Source of the DNA: Acinetobacter calcoaceticus DSM 30006 = CIP 81.8
GTDB taxonomy: Bacteria; Pseudomonadota; Gammaproteobacteria; Pseudomonadales; Moraxellaceae
Reading direction: 5' to 3'
DNA: 64,000 nt
Assembly (NCBI RefSeq): GCF_000368965.1
Contig: NZ_KB849780.1
Coordinates: 682,145-746,144, forward strand
Shown piece by piece: positions 18,427-28,099 of the stretch; the first letter of the stretch is position 1, and every line of letters starts with the position of its first letter. The position numbers and the translations under genes are program-made. The notes below the pieces were generated by a model that did no database searches, was not told the origin of the DNA, and worked only from the letters and a program-made list of their open reading frames with translations.

Positions 18427-19203
18427 TTAGATTTCTTTAAAAGCATTTAGGTGATTTTGATGGGCACGGCGAATAATGCTTCGGTCATCTCCGAGTACAA
18501 AAAGCTGAACAGACTGTTGTTTCCACGCCGCGATATCTTCAGGTTGTCGGGGAATGGCGCAGAAATGCTTTTGGCTATTTCTAGTCTTTATATACATCTC
18601 TTGGACTTTTTCTTTGACCTTCGGATGGCTGGTTTGCCACGGCATTCCCATAGATTGGGAAAGGTCGGCAGCACCTTCAAGAATAATATCGATGCCTTCG
18701 ACTTTTAGAATTTCATCTAGTTGTTCTAGTCCTTCTAAGCTTTCAATCATGGCAACCACAATCGTCTCGTTTGCTGCCTGTTGAACAAAACTTGCTAAAT
18801 CATCAATGCCATATCGATTTAATCTTGTTGAGTTAAGACCTCTTTGCCCAAGCGGCATATAGTGGCAATAATTCACAGCTTCTTGTGCCTGCTGGGCATT
18901 TTCAATACGCGGGAAAACAATACCCGTTACCCCTGCATCGAGCAGAGGTAGTACTAGATGGTTAGCGCTTAGAGGAACTCTGACAAAAACATCAAGACTC
19001 ATGGCTCTAGCGGCTAAAATCATGGTCTCGACTTGGGACGTGGTAAATAAAGTGTGTTCCAAGTCGATAATAATAAAGTCATAACCCGCAAGTGCCAGTT
19101 GCTCAACATTAATGGGAGAAGCTACGGAACAAAATATTCCGTAGAGCGTCTCGCCATTTGCTATTCGTTTCTTAAAAGAAATCGAATGCTTATTCATATT
19201 CAA
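18427..19203 (-). CDS. SbnG-like citrate synthase (HpcH/HpaI aldolase family)
   Basis: A 258-residue TIM-barrel protein of the HpcH/HpaI aldolase family. Landmarks are YDFIIIDLEHTLFTT near residue 40, VRVPLSANHLVLPLLDAGVTG near residue 95, and the metal-binding MIESLEGLEQLDEI near residue 155. In staphyloferrin B pathways the homologous SbnG makes citrate from oxaloacetate and acetyl-CoA for the siderophore. The same job is inferred here because it follows NIS synthetases in the same order as sbnG. It overlaps the upstream double synthetase by 14 bases and is the last gene of the biosynthetic operon. Confidence 0.85.
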   Translation of the reverse strand: MNMNKHSISFKKRIANGETLYGIFCSVASPINVEQLALAGYDFIIIDLEHTLFTTSQVETMILAARAMSLDVFVRVPLSANHLVLPLLDAGVTGIVFPRIENAQQAQEAVNYCHYMPLGQRGLNSTRLNRYGIDDLASFVQQAANETIVVAMIESLEGLEQLDEILKVEGIDIILEGAADLSQSMGMPWQTSHPKVKEKVQEMYIKTRNSQKHFCAIPRQPEDIAAWKQQSVQLFVLGDDRSIIRRAHQNHLNAFKEI

Positions 19204-22200
19204 TTTCCTTGATGAGGCTGAGCGGGTTCGGTGTAGTTTGTACTCTTAAGCGAATTTCCGGAAGGAAACGGCGGCTTGCGAGCTGTTCAATATCGATGGT
19301 GTCATCTGTAAAGTTAAACAATTCATATCGCTCGGCAAACTCTGGATGAGCTTCCTTGTGCTGATTGATGATGGTTCTTAACATGGTCCAGAATTTGATT
19401 TCATCGAAGTCATAATGCTCATTTAAGAAAATCGCTAACTCTGCCAAATTTACAAACCAAAGTGCATCTTGAGTAAAGTCTCTTAACTCATTTGGAGAAT
19501 GGGTTTCCAAAAATGAATTTGGATTAATCTTGGCATGTTCTTTTGGCGCATCTTGTAAATTTGGTAGAAGGTCTGGCTCGCGTAAAAGATGACGGCTAAA
19601 ACGAATCCCATCGTGGAAATCTTTCAATGCAGCTTTAACGGGTAAGCCATTTTTATGAATCAGTACCATGTTTTGGGCATGTGACTCTAACGCTAAGCCA
19701 TGGCACCATAAAATATGCATGATAGGTAAATAAGCATTCGTGAGTAATTTCTCTAACCAGAACTCGATACCATATTCTTGAATCCACTCATCAATGAGAG
19801 GCTTTTGGTCAATGTCGACTTGCATGAGGCCAGTTACCGGAGTTGCCGATTCACCTTCTTTTAAGTAACTGTAAATGCTTTCGCGCCAAATGCAGGCAAG
19901 TGCGCCGTATTGAACAGGTAAAGCAATTTGCTGGTTAACTGAAAGACCGCCAATCTCTCTTAGAATGACAGGCTTGCGATGCTTTTCTAAAATATGATCT
20001 TGTTCAACAATGTTATAAAGCCAGTCACTCATTTTTGCAGCATTTTGAACGGTATGTGGTGCTAATACGCGAGATGTAGAGGTATTGACCAAGTTCATTG
20101 CCAACTTGAGAGAAAGCGCCGAGATATCACTAATGTTCGATAAGGTTCGAATCGATTGCTGTGGTAAATAAGTTGGACCTTCAATATCCAACGGAATGAG
20201 CAGTTGGTTGCTAATTGCATCTTGATAATATAATTCAATAATTTTATCCCACTGCCATGGATGAATTGGAGTGAGGATATATTCCTGAAAATCTACATTG
20301 TTATCTTTTAATTGGCCACTAATTGTTTGCAGATCTTTTTCTGAAAAATGCTGTTTATAAAGCTGCTCTAAATTAATCGTTTCACTTAAAACCAGTTTAC
20401 ATAAACTGTTATGAGTCGCTACCCATTTAACCGTAAAACCTTCAGAAAGCTCTGGTGCATATTTCTGGTTTTCTTTTAAATCGAAGCCGATACGAGACTT
20501 AAAGCTTGGATGATATAAATGCGCATTGGTAATCCGTGCTTCTTGTTCTAAATAAGGTAAGGTTCTTAAAGGTTGGGCAGGTGCTTGGCTCAAAGTCTGC
20601 GCATGTTTAACGTAAGTTAAATTGAGTTCATCATTAAAGTTTTGCCATTTAACTGGGTCAGCTTCAATAATATTTTTTAGATCGGCAAGTAGCATTTTTA
20701 AGTTAGGACGAGTTTCAGCGCCTAAAGTAATATCAGAACGGACTAAGCTTGAAGGATCTAACTTAATTCGTTTAAAGCTGAAATGTCGTTTAGCTGCGCA
20801 TGTATAGAAAACTGTATCGGAAATATAAAACTTGATCTGACCTTTAGAAAGTTCATATTTAAACGTATTTTCAAAAATGAGTGCTTCTAATAATTGGCCC
20901 ATCACGCGATTTTCTGCAAGAGTCTTATAGTTGGCTTGCTGTGTCGGTTGAAGAGGGCAAAGGGCTTCTGCGCCGCGATATTTATAAATAGGATTTTCAA
21001 CTTCAATCCAGATTGGATTGCCACCACTGTGGTAGAGCGTATTTAACATATTTGCCTTGATTGGTAGTGTGAGTGAATTAATTAATAAATCGCGGTAGTG
21101 CTGACCTTTATCGGTAAAGCTTTCTTTAGTGAGCGTAAGGCGTGTTGCTTGCCATAGCTCGCTTTCTTCAATTACGGTAACTCGTGCAATTGCGCTGATG
21201 AGATGCGCAATGTGATTGATCACGAGGTAATATTTTAAAAAGGTCCATGCATCTTTTTGAGAGAACCAAACGGTACTATCTTCAGAAATAGATGAGTCAT
21301 CTTCTATCATTTCTGGAACAATGCTAATGCCTTCCATATCTCGAAGAATGAGGCGGTGTGGATAGCCGTTTTTAAATTCCATTAAACTGTTTTGCATGTG
21401 TGCTTCTACGCTAATGCCTTTATTTGCAAACAATTCAATTAATGGAATGAGTGAAACTTTAACGTACTGTTTCCACCAAAAAGTAATGAAGTCTTTTGCT
21501 TCATTCGATTGTAAATTTTGGTTGGGTGCTGCTTGTTGAATAAAGCTTAAAAGTGGGATTTCATTGTTTTCTTTTTCTTCAACCAAGCCACCGAGCATTC
21601 TGGTATTTTCTAATACTTCAGGTGTGAGCCCAGCTCTATAAATAATGCCAAATGAACTCTCAAGCTCTGGAATTTTGACTGTTTTTGCCTCTAATTCCGG
21701 CAGAATCACAAGGTCAGGATATTGTTCATTAATCTTGTGATTAATAATAATTTTGCTCGCATCAATCGCTCTTTCCATTTCATCCATTGGGTTATTACGA
21801 ATGAAACTGGTAATTCGCACATCAATTGAGAGTTTTAAAAATAGGTTGGATTGAGGTAACCACACCGTACGAACGGATGAGGTTGGCCATACAGTTTGAC
21901 CTAATGCACCCAGATGTATGATTTCTTGACTGTCTAAATATTTCTTTAAAGACGCGTGTTGAAGCAAGAAATTGGCTTGCCACGGGTGGGTCGGCATAAG
22001 CTCATAGTTTGCTAAGTTCTCTTGCAAACGTTCTTTTGCAGTTTCTAAAACTTCATCTTCAATACGGTGAGATGGCTGTTCTTCACTTACTAGCTTTTCG
22101 ATTAAAGAAGAATGAACCGCGAAGTAGTGGAGTTGGAAACTTGCGCCTAATTCAGGGCTATACTTTTTCATGTCTTCTTTAGAAAAACCTAAATTGGCTT

Positions 22201-22717
22201 TAGAGGTCACATGAAAAGGGTGCCCATATAACATGCCTTGTTCAGTAGCCTGAAAACCACTCAAAGCTTTAGTTGCTGATTGGGATGGTCTATTTTCTAA
22301 AAAGAATTTTGTGTTCTCGATACTATTGGCAATATCGGAATAAAGATTCTTATTTTGGTTTTTGTCTTTGAATAGGCTATTTAACTCATCTGTAATGAGC
22401 TTCACCAAATTTTTAGGATCAGTTAGAGAGTCAAATGTATTTTCGCTTAAGTTTTGCAGAGCAAAGCCACGCTGATATCGATGATAGCCAGTGGTGGAGA
22501 AGTATTGAACTGCACCATAAACAATCGTATTAGACGCATTAAATGTGTAAGAAAAATAAATTGAGTTAGGCTGTTTCGCATATATTGTGAATAAAGGAGA
22601 ATCTTGGGCTGAGATAATGTGCTCTTCAAGATCTACTTTAAGTTCACGAAAGAAAGTATTCAGGTACTGTTCGAAAAGTTTATAAGACCATGCATCGGTT
22701 GTAATAATTGAGTTCAT
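19190..22717 (-). CDS. Double-module NIS siderophore synthetase (SbnE-SbnF-like fusion)
   Basis: A 1175-residue protein with two complete IucA/IucC-type modules in tandem, about residues 1-600 and 610-1175. The first shows YGHPFHVTSKANLGFS (about 164-179), THPWQ, TSSVRTV, EAHMQNSL (about 436) and LRDMEG. The second shows LYHPSFKSRIGFD (about 733), IHPWQWD (about 816), QQSIRTL, LESHAQNM (about 1007) and LKDFHDG. These are the ATP-binding and acyl-adenylate motifs, so both modules look active. Single-module relatives are about 580-620 residues. The place between the SbnD-like exporter and SbnG-like enzyme matches sbnE plus sbnF. Predicted role: condensing two diaminopropionate-type amines with citrate. 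It overlaps the exporter gene by four bases. Confidence 0.9.
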   Translation of the reverse strand: MNSIITTDAWSYKLFEQYLNTFFRELKVDLEEHIISAQDSPLFTIYAKQPNSIYFSYTFNASNTIVYGAVQYFSTTGYHRYQRGFALQNLSENTFDSLTDPKNLVKLITDELNSLFKDKNQNKNLYSDIANSIENTKFFLENRPSQSATKALSGFQATEQGMLYGHPFHVTSKANLGFSKEDMKKYSPELGASFQLHYFAVHSSLIEKLVSEEQPSHRIEDEVLETAKERLQENLANYELMPTHPWQANFLLQHASLKKYLDSQEIIHLGALGQTVWPTSSVRTVWLPQSNLFLKLSIDVRITSFIRNNPMDEMERAIDASKIIINHKINEQYPDLVILPELEAKTVKIPELESSFGIIYRAGLTPEVLENTRMLGGLVEEKENNEIPLLSFIQQAAPNQNLQSNEAKDFITFWWKQYVKVSLIPLIELFANKGISVEAHMQNSLMEFKNGYPHRLILRDMEGISIVPEMIEDDSSISEDSTVWFSQKDAWTFLKYYLVINHIAHLISAIARVTVIEESELWQATRLTLTKESFTDKGQHYRDLLINSLTLPIKANMLNTLYHSGGNPIWIEVENPIYKYRGAEALCPLQPTQQANYKTLAENRVMGQLLEALIFENTFKYELSKGQIKFYISDTVFYTCAAKRHFSFKRIKLDPSSLVRSDITLGAETRPNLKMLLADLKNIIEADPVKWQNFNDELNLTYVKHAQTLSQAPAQPLRTLPYLEQEARITNAHLYHPSFKSRIGFDLKENQKYAPELSEGFTVKWVATHNSLCKLVLSETINLEQLYKQHFSEKDLQTISGQLKDNNVDFQEYILTPIHPWQWDKIIELYYQDAISNQLLIPLDIEGPTYLPQQSIRTLSNISDISALSLKLAMNLVNTSTSRVLAPHTVQNAAKMSDWLYNIVEQDHILEKHRKPVILREIGGLSVNQQIALPVQYGALACIWRESIYSYLKEGESATPVTGLMQVDIDQKPLIDEWIQEYGIEFWLEKLLTNAYLPIMHILWCHGLALESHAQNMVLIHKNGLPVKAALKDFHDGIRFSRHLLREPDLLPNLQDAPKEHAKINPNSFLETHSPNELRDFTQDALWFVNLAELAIFLNEHYDFDEIKFWTMLRTIINQHKEAHPEFAERYELFNFTDDTIDIEQLASRRFLPEIRLRVQTTPNPLSLIKEIEYE

Positions 22718-23919
22718 TCTTGTGCCTCTTCTAAAATTGTATCCATTAAGAATCTATTCAAAATCACCACTAATCCCGCACCAATAAAAAATAAAGAAGT
22801 GCAGATTAATGCGGCTGTAATATTGAAAAATGAGTAGGTAAGCGTGATGGTGATCGGACCAAAAAGTTGGCCTAAGACAAAGGCACTGTTAGAAATGCCG
22901 ATCACTTTTCCTTGGCTTTGAGTGCCAGCTTTTAGAGAAATTGTGTGTAAGATCGAAGGAATAAGCGCTGCGAAGCAAAAACCTTGTATGAGCCGCAATA
23001 TAAGAATGAGCCAGAGATTCGAAACCCATATCAACGCGAAAATCGTGATGCCACAAATTAAAGATGCGTAAACGAAGTTATTAAAAGAATCTCCTTTATC
23101 ATCATTTCTTTTTCCCCAATAGGTTGCCGCAATAAAAGCAGCTCCCCATGAAAGTGCATGGATTGTGCCTGTTAAACTTGCAGCAGATAACGACGAGTGA
23201 ATGTTTTGGCTTATTTCACTAATATATAAAACGAAGCAAGAAACTAAACCAAAACCACCAGCTTGCACCAAGATGCCGGCACTCAACCAAGAAAAAATTG
23301 TTCTATCAAAAAAGTCTGGAATTTTAGATTTTTCTTTGTTTTTTACAGCCTCAGTTTTAACTGGATTGGCTAATAAAAAGGATGCGATCACAATTAATGT
23401 AACTACAATAAATGCAGTTGCATTAAGTAATATTTCAACTCGCCAGTGGTCCATAAATATACCTCCGAGTACTGGACCACATAGGCAAGCTAGTGCAACA
23501 CTACTTTGTAGTTGCCCAAAAGCAGCACCTCGTTGTTGTTCATTAGAAAGATATGAAACATAGGCATTCAAAATGACTGAGAGACCGCAAAAACCAAGTA
23601 GAATCCGCGCAAAAATAAATACGAATAAATGCTGGGCGCTCGCCATGAGTAGTATTGAAATACAAAAACCAGCCAATGAAAGTAGGAGCGCTTTCTTATG
23701 ACCAAAAGTGTCGGATAATTGGCCAACAATTGGAGCTGTAAACAAGCTTCCAATTGCAGGAGCCGCGAGTGCCAAACCTGCCCAGATAGTAGGAGCACTC
23801 ATATGCGCCGTCAGTTTTTCCATATAAAGCGGCATGATTGGAATAAGCACCATGAGCCCGAAAGTGGAAAAAAACTGGCAGAGCAAAATAATGAAATGAT
23901 CTAGGCGAGATGAGCGCAT
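22714..23919 (-). CDS. MFS siderophore exporter (SbnD-like)
   Basis: A 401-residue inner-membrane transporter with about twelve hydrophobic segments. The drug-efflux-type motif GQLSDTFGHKKALLL lies between segments 2 and 3 near residue 70, and a second-half loop reads YWGKRNDDKGDSF. It sits between two NIS synthetase genes, the position of the staphyloferrin B exporter SbnD, so export of the finished siderophore from the cytoplasm is the likely role. Its end overlaps the double synthetase start (ATGA-type junction), so the genes are translationally coupled. Confidence 0.85.
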   Translation of the reverse strand: MRSSRLDHFIILLCQFFSTFGLMVLIPIMPLYMEKLTAHMSAPTIWAGLALAAPAIGSLFTAPIVGQLSDTFGHKKALLLSLAGFCISILLMASAQHLFVFIFARILLGFCGLSVILNAYVSYLSNEQQRGAAFGQLQSSVALACLCGPVLGGIFMDHWRVEILLNATAFIVVTLIVIASFLLANPVKTEAVKNKEKSKIPDFFDRTIFSWLSAGILVQAGGFGLVSCFVLYISEISQNIHSSLSAASLTGTIHALSWGAAFIAATYWGKRNDDKGDSFNNFVYASLICGITIFALIWVSNLWLILILRLIQGFCFAALIPSILHTISLKAGTQSQGKVIGISNSAFVLGQLFGPITITLTYSFFNITAALICTSLFFIGAGLVVILNRFLMDTILEEAQE

Positions 23920-23922
23920 GAT

Positions 23923-25617
23923 TTAGATATCCATGGTCTCATAGCTAGAAATAGATAAGCTTTGATAAGGGTTTGACGTGGTTCCGATTTTGCTTGGCAT
24001 TCCCGTCGAATCACTTGCTTGGGCTAACAGCGGCGTAAGTAGCTGTTTGAACGGCCAAGTCTTATTGTCAAAAAGATAGGTTTGAATCTGGGATTTTGTA
24101 TGCTCTGAAATCGGTTGGGTTTCTACAAAATCATGAATAATGTCTTGAACCATTTCCCAGAAATCGCTTTCTGTACGATCTGTATATTTCAAGGTAGCTA
24201 AAGCAATCGGGTAGAGGTTAATTTGAATCCCTAATGTGATGAAGTAGTTAAATAAGTCTTCATTCTTACTAAAGATAAGATTGTTTGGCGTACTCGTGTC
24301 GATGGTATAGGTTGGAGGTGTGAAGCCACTTTCTTCAATGGCTGGTGTACATATTCTTAAGGTATCGTGGTCACGTAAAATAAAGCATTTAAACTTGTTA
24401 TTTTCATAACACACCATAGTGTTTTGCCCATGGCATTCAGGCATGATTCCTTTCGACCAAAGCGTTAAGAATGTTTGAATAAAATGAACACTTAAGTCTT
24501 TTAATAATGTCCATTTGTCACCTTCAACGCCTAAAGTTTCCCAAGGGTCAACATAATTACAGCTTAAAGCCGACATGGTAATTGGGGTGACGTTTTTATC
24601 TTGGCAAAAGTCGGGTAGATGTCTGACTTGGCAACCGATTACACCTAAATTTTGTACAATGTGCTCTTGTTTACCCAGTACCCACCAATGCGTTTCATTA
24701 CTCAAAAAGAGTCGATTTTTTATTAAAGGAGTTTCATTAATGACTTCATTTAAAAAATCATATGCCCTATGACCATTCATTAAATAACGTCCAGGCATAG
24801 AACGGATCGCACCTAATGTTTTGGCATTCGTTGATAGTTTTAAATGCAGATTAGAGTTTGCGTTATGAATAAGGGTTCTTAAGGATGAGGTCGGTAAACC
24901 AATTGTCGTGACATGGTTCAGGTCAATACCGTCATACTTATTTTCTTCAAATTTTAAATAGCGATGTTGAGTCTCTAATAAAGGAAGTGCTAAGTATTCA
25001 TCTGAAAGCTCGGCCATTTTTTCAGTAATATGATTGTCCTCAGCTTCTGATAACAGAAGCTCTTTATGAGGAATCGATTCCATATTATTGATCACGTCAT
25101 CTTTCTTAAAAGCCCACCAATACACCTCAATCTCTTTTTGAGTTGTGAGTGGTGCAAGTTCACCTTTTGAGTGGGCGAAAGGATGAAATGGACGATCAGC
25201 AACTAGAGAGAGCAATTCACTTGTAATTAAAGGTGAGGAAAATGAAAGTGCTGACTGCAAAATCTGAGGGATTTTTTCAGCCGTTACTAAATTGTCGAGC
25301 CAATAATCAATCGCTTTTTGATGATGCGGTGAAGGCCACCAAGAGGCTTTTGTTAAATAGGTAAAAACTTCAGAAATAGAAATTTTAGAAGTCGTATTGT
25401 TCGAGAGGTTATGAAGCAAAACTTCCGGTTGAGTAACATAGAAAGGATTTACACCATCAACTTTTAAACAGTTGAAATAGAGTTCCAACTCATCATTTAG
25501 AGTGATTGCCAGATAAGGCTTTTTATAGGAAATATGATCTCTAAAATCTCCATAATTCTCCATGTAGAGGGCATCTATTGTTTTTTGTAGTTGTGCTGTG
25601 TAAATCCGATCTAGCAT
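23923..25617 (-). CDS. NIS siderophore synthetase (SbnC-like)
   Basis: A 564-residue IucA/IucC-family ligase. The characteristic motifs are present in order: RPFHPFAHSKGELAPL (about residues 142-157), GLPTSSLRTLIHNANS, HLKLSTNAKTLGAIRS, MPECHGQNTMV and LRDHDTLRI. The altered HPFAHSKGE loop and the size resemble the type B branch that uses alpha-ketoglutarate, as SbnC does; branch assignment is inference. The frame is open upstream to 25692, but that would run into sbnB. The ATG at 25617 (MLDRIYTAQLQKT) has AGGAAT upstream and leaves 17 bases between the genes. Confidence 0.88.
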   Translation of the reverse strand: MLDRIYTAQLQKTIDALYMENYGDFRDHISYKKPYLAITLNDELELYFNCLKVDGVNPFYVTQPEVLLHNLSNNTTSKISISEVFTYLTKASWWPSPHHQKAIDYWLDNLVTAEKIPQILQSALSFSSPLITSELLSLVADRPFHPFAHSKGELAPLTTQKEIEVYWWAFKKDDVINNMESIPHKELLLSEAEDNHITEKMAELSDEYLALPLLETQHRYLKFEENKYDGIDLNHVTTIGLPTSSLRTLIHNANSNLHLKLSTNAKTLGAIRSMPGRYLMNGHRAYDFLNEVINETPLIKNRLFLSNETHWWVLGKQEHIVQNLGVIGCQVRHLPDFCQDKNVTPITMSALSCNYVDPWETLGVEGDKWTLLKDLSVHFIQTFLTLWSKGIMPECHGQNTMVCYENNKFKCFILRDHDTLRICTPAIEESGFTPPTYTIDTSTPNNLIFSKNEDLFNYFITLGIQINLYPIALATLKYTDRTESDFWEMVQDIIHDFVETQPISEHTKSQIQTYLFDNKTWPFKQLLTPLLAQASDSTGMPSKIGTTSNPYQSLSISSYETMDI

Positions 25618-25634
25618 TTTAGTTATTCCTATTC

Positions 25635-26648
25635 TTATAAAAGTGGTAGAACCGTGCCAACGTTTTGTTCTTGTGCGGCATTGAAGAACCATTTAGCGCA
25701 AACAATGTCATCAATCGCCATGCCCATTGGGTTGAGCAAAATGATTTCATCTTCATGTTCGCGGCCGTTTTTATGACCAATAATGATGTCCCCAAGTTCA
25801 GCATGCAGTTTTTCACGACTGAATAAGCCATCTTCAACCAGTACGTTGATGACTTTCTTTTCTCGATTTGATTGGTCCCAGTCGTCCACAATAACTTTGT
25901 CCACTTTTAAGAAAACTTCAGGCTCAATATCCATAATTGAAATATTTGAAACAAAGCAGCCTTTTTTAAGCCATTCAAATGGGATGTAAGGTTTATCTGA
26001 AACTGTGCAGGTAATAAGCACATCTGCTTGTTGAATCGCAGACTTGGCACTGTCATGAATTTCAATTTCTAGATATGGATATTCTGAGAGGAACAATGCT
26101 TTGAGTTTTTCAGCCGCTTCAGGGTTCACATCAAATAAGTGTATTTTTTTCACTTGAGCATATTGTTCAAGCACAGTCTTAATCTGCATTTGAGCAATTG
26201 GTCCGCAGCCAATCACGGTAATGTCTGAAAAGTCTTTTTTGGCTAGATACTTAATCGAAACACCCGTAATTGCAGCAGTTCGCATTGCGCTAATTAAGCT
26301 GCCTTCCATCACTGCGACTGGGTAATTCGTTTCTGAGTCATTCAGAACAATCAGTGCGCTGGCACGTGGAATATTGAATTTTTTAGGGTTATGTTGTCTT
26401 GAACCAATCCATTTGATTCCAGCAATCGGGTCGTTGCCACCTAAATAGCAAGGCATTGCAATAATACGGTCAGCAATGTGGTCTGCACCTTGCCAGCGGA
26501 GGTAAGGTTTTAAGGGTTGTACAAATTGTTTATTTGCATGGAGGGTTAAACCTTCAGTAATCGCTTCAATAAATGAATTGCTATGATTTGCACCAAGATT
26601 TAATAAATCTGATTGACTAAGATAACGAAGGGTAGCCAAATTGCTCAT
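25635..26648 (-). CDS. SbnB-like dehydrogenase (ornithine cyclodeaminase/mu-crystallin family)
   Basis: A 337-residue NAD-dependent enzyme. The Rossmann motif DITVIGCGPIAQMQIKTVL lies near residue 140, preceded by SLISAMRTAAITGVS, a family landmark. In staphyloferrin B biosynthesis SbnB oxidatively hydrolyses the SbnA product to L-2,3-diaminopropionate and alpha-ketoglutarate, supplying two building blocks. The pairing with an SbnA-like gene 21 bases upstream and the synthetases downstream supports that role over proline formation. It is the second gene of the operon. Confidence 0.88.
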   Translation of the reverse strand: MSNLATLRYLSQSDLLNLGANHSNSFIEAITEGLTLHANKQFVQPLKPYLRWQGADHIADRIIAMPCYLGGNDPIAGIKWIGSRQHNPKKFNIPRASALIVLNDSETNYPVAVMEGSLISAMRTAAITGVSIKYLAKKDFSDITVIGCGPIAQMQIKTVLEQYAQVKKIHLFDVNPEAAEKLKALFLSEYPYLEIEIHDSAKSAIQQADVLITCTVSDKPYIPFEWLKKGCFVSNISIMDIEPEVFLKVDKVIVDDWDQSNREKKVINVLVEDGLFSREKLHAELGDIIIGHKNGREHEDEIILLNPMGMAIDDIVCAKWFFNAAQEQNVGTVLPLL

Positions 26649-26669
26649 GAATATGTCCTAAGGAGAAGG

Positions 26670-27674
26670 TTAAACAACATTTTGTAAAGTAAGGTTTTCT
26701 TGACGTCGTAAGTTTCGATTGAAATGACGTTTCTTGATCATTTCGAACCATTCATCTGCATAAACGAGATCTAAATAACGATCGCCTCGATCAGGCAGCA
26801 GCGTTAAGACGCATGAACCTTCGGGAATGGTTGGAATGAGTTTTTTTATGGCTGAAATAGATGAGCCGCTTGAGCCACCTGCAAAGATTCCTTCATGTTC
26901 AAGAAGTTCTCTGCAACCGACTGCCGATTCATAGTCATCCACATAAATGACATCATCAATTTCATCGGGGGAGAGCAAAGGCGGGACAGTACTTGCTCCA
27001 ATACCGGGAATTTCGCGTGGACCAGACGTACCCCCAAACAAGACAGATCCGACAATATCGACTGCAATCACTTTTAATTCTGGGAACTTTTCTTTAAGGC
27101 GACGTGACACGCCCATAATCGTGCCGGAGGTGCTTGCCCCGATCACGAGGTAATCAATCTTGCGATCAATTTGATTTAGGATTTCTTCAGCTTCACCAAA
27201 ATAGTGGCTTTTCCAGTTGTTTGGATTTGCATATTGATTAATCCAGACAGCATTCGGCAGTTGTTGGCATAGCCGCTTTACAGTGTCAATTCTGGTTTTT
27301 AAATAACCGCCGTTTTGGTCTTTTTCAGAGACCATTTCGATATTGGCTTTGTAAAGCTTCAACATTTGTAAGTTTGCTGAAGCAATTTTCGGGTCAATAA
27401 CGGCCGTAAATTTTAATCCATATATTTTGCATGCCATTGCAAGTGCGATGGCTAAGTTTCCTGAAGAACTTTCAACAATATGACTATCTTTATTAATTAC
27501 TCCAGATTTCAGGCCCTCCTGTAGCATGAATAATGCTGGACGGTCTTTAATACTTCCTCCTGGATTTAACAATTCCATTTTCGCAATCACTGAGATCGAT
27601 TGATGCGTGAATAGCCTTGATAATTGTAATAGTGGCGTTTTACCTATGCAGTCGAGAATATTTTCATGGATCAT
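26670..27674 (-). CDS. SbnA-like PLP enzyme (cysteine synthase family, diaminopropionate precursor)
   Basis: A 334-residue PLP-dependent protein of the cysteine synthase fold. NPGGSIKDRPALFML near residue 40 carries the PLP lysine, VESSSGNLAIALAMA binds substrate, and IGASTSGTIMGVSRR binds the phosphate. In the Sbn pathway SbnA joins O-phosphoserine and glutamate into the precursor of 2,3-diaminopropionate. Assignment to SbnA rather than CysK rests on its position as first gene before SbnB and three NIS modules. A Fur-like operator lies about 30 bases upstream of the start codon, consistent with iron repression of the whole operon. Confidence 0.88.
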   Translation of the reverse strand: MIHENILDCIGKTPLLQLSRLFTHQSISVIAKMELLNPGGSIKDRPALFMLQEGLKSGVINKDSHIVESSSGNLAIALAMACKIYGLKFTAVIDPKIASANLQMLKLYKANIEMVSEKDQNGGYLKTRIDTVKRLCQQLPNAVWINQYANPNNWKSHYFGEAEEILNQIDRKIDYLVIGASTSGTIMGVSRRLKEKFPELKVIAVDIVGSVLFGGTSGPREIPGIGASTVPPLLSPDEIDDVIYVDDYESAVGCRELLEHEGIFAGGSSGSSISAIKKLIPTIPEGSCVLTLLPDRGDRYLDLVYADEWFEMIKKRHFNRNLRRQENLTLQNVV

Positions 27675-27704
27675 GGTAGATCTTCTCAGGTTTTTATGTG
27701 ATGT

Positions 27705-27723
27705 GAATGATAATGATTATTAA
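27705..27723 (-). promoter_or_regulatory. Fur box upstream of the siderophore operon
   Basis: GAATGATAATGATTATTAA contains the GATAATGATTAT core of Fur operators and is followed by further ATTATTA repeats. It lies about 30-50 bases before the sbnA-like ATG, the expected position for iron-dependent repression of the operon. Confidence 0.75.
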
Positions 27724-28099
27724 TTTAATTATTATTACCAATTGTGACATGATTGTTGCGGTTTGTAACGTAAAACAGGGGTGACTTATAGGAATTTTCA
27801 CTAAATTTTTTTGTGTAATTATTTGAATGTTAATATTTATATTTTATAAAGTGACTAATTAATAAATGTTTTAAATATAACTAGATAGGCAATAAATTAC
27901 TTTTCACCTATAAAAAATAATTTAATGAGCATAGGGTTTTGGAAATAAAAACTCGTGACTGAAATTACTTTAAAATTAAATCGGAATATTTGTGCTGATT
28001 AACATATTTTATGCGGCCTACATTTTGTAGAGTTTATGACCATATTTAATGCTTATAAAAAGAGCAATATTTAAGGGACTTATTAAAATGTTAAGGCTG

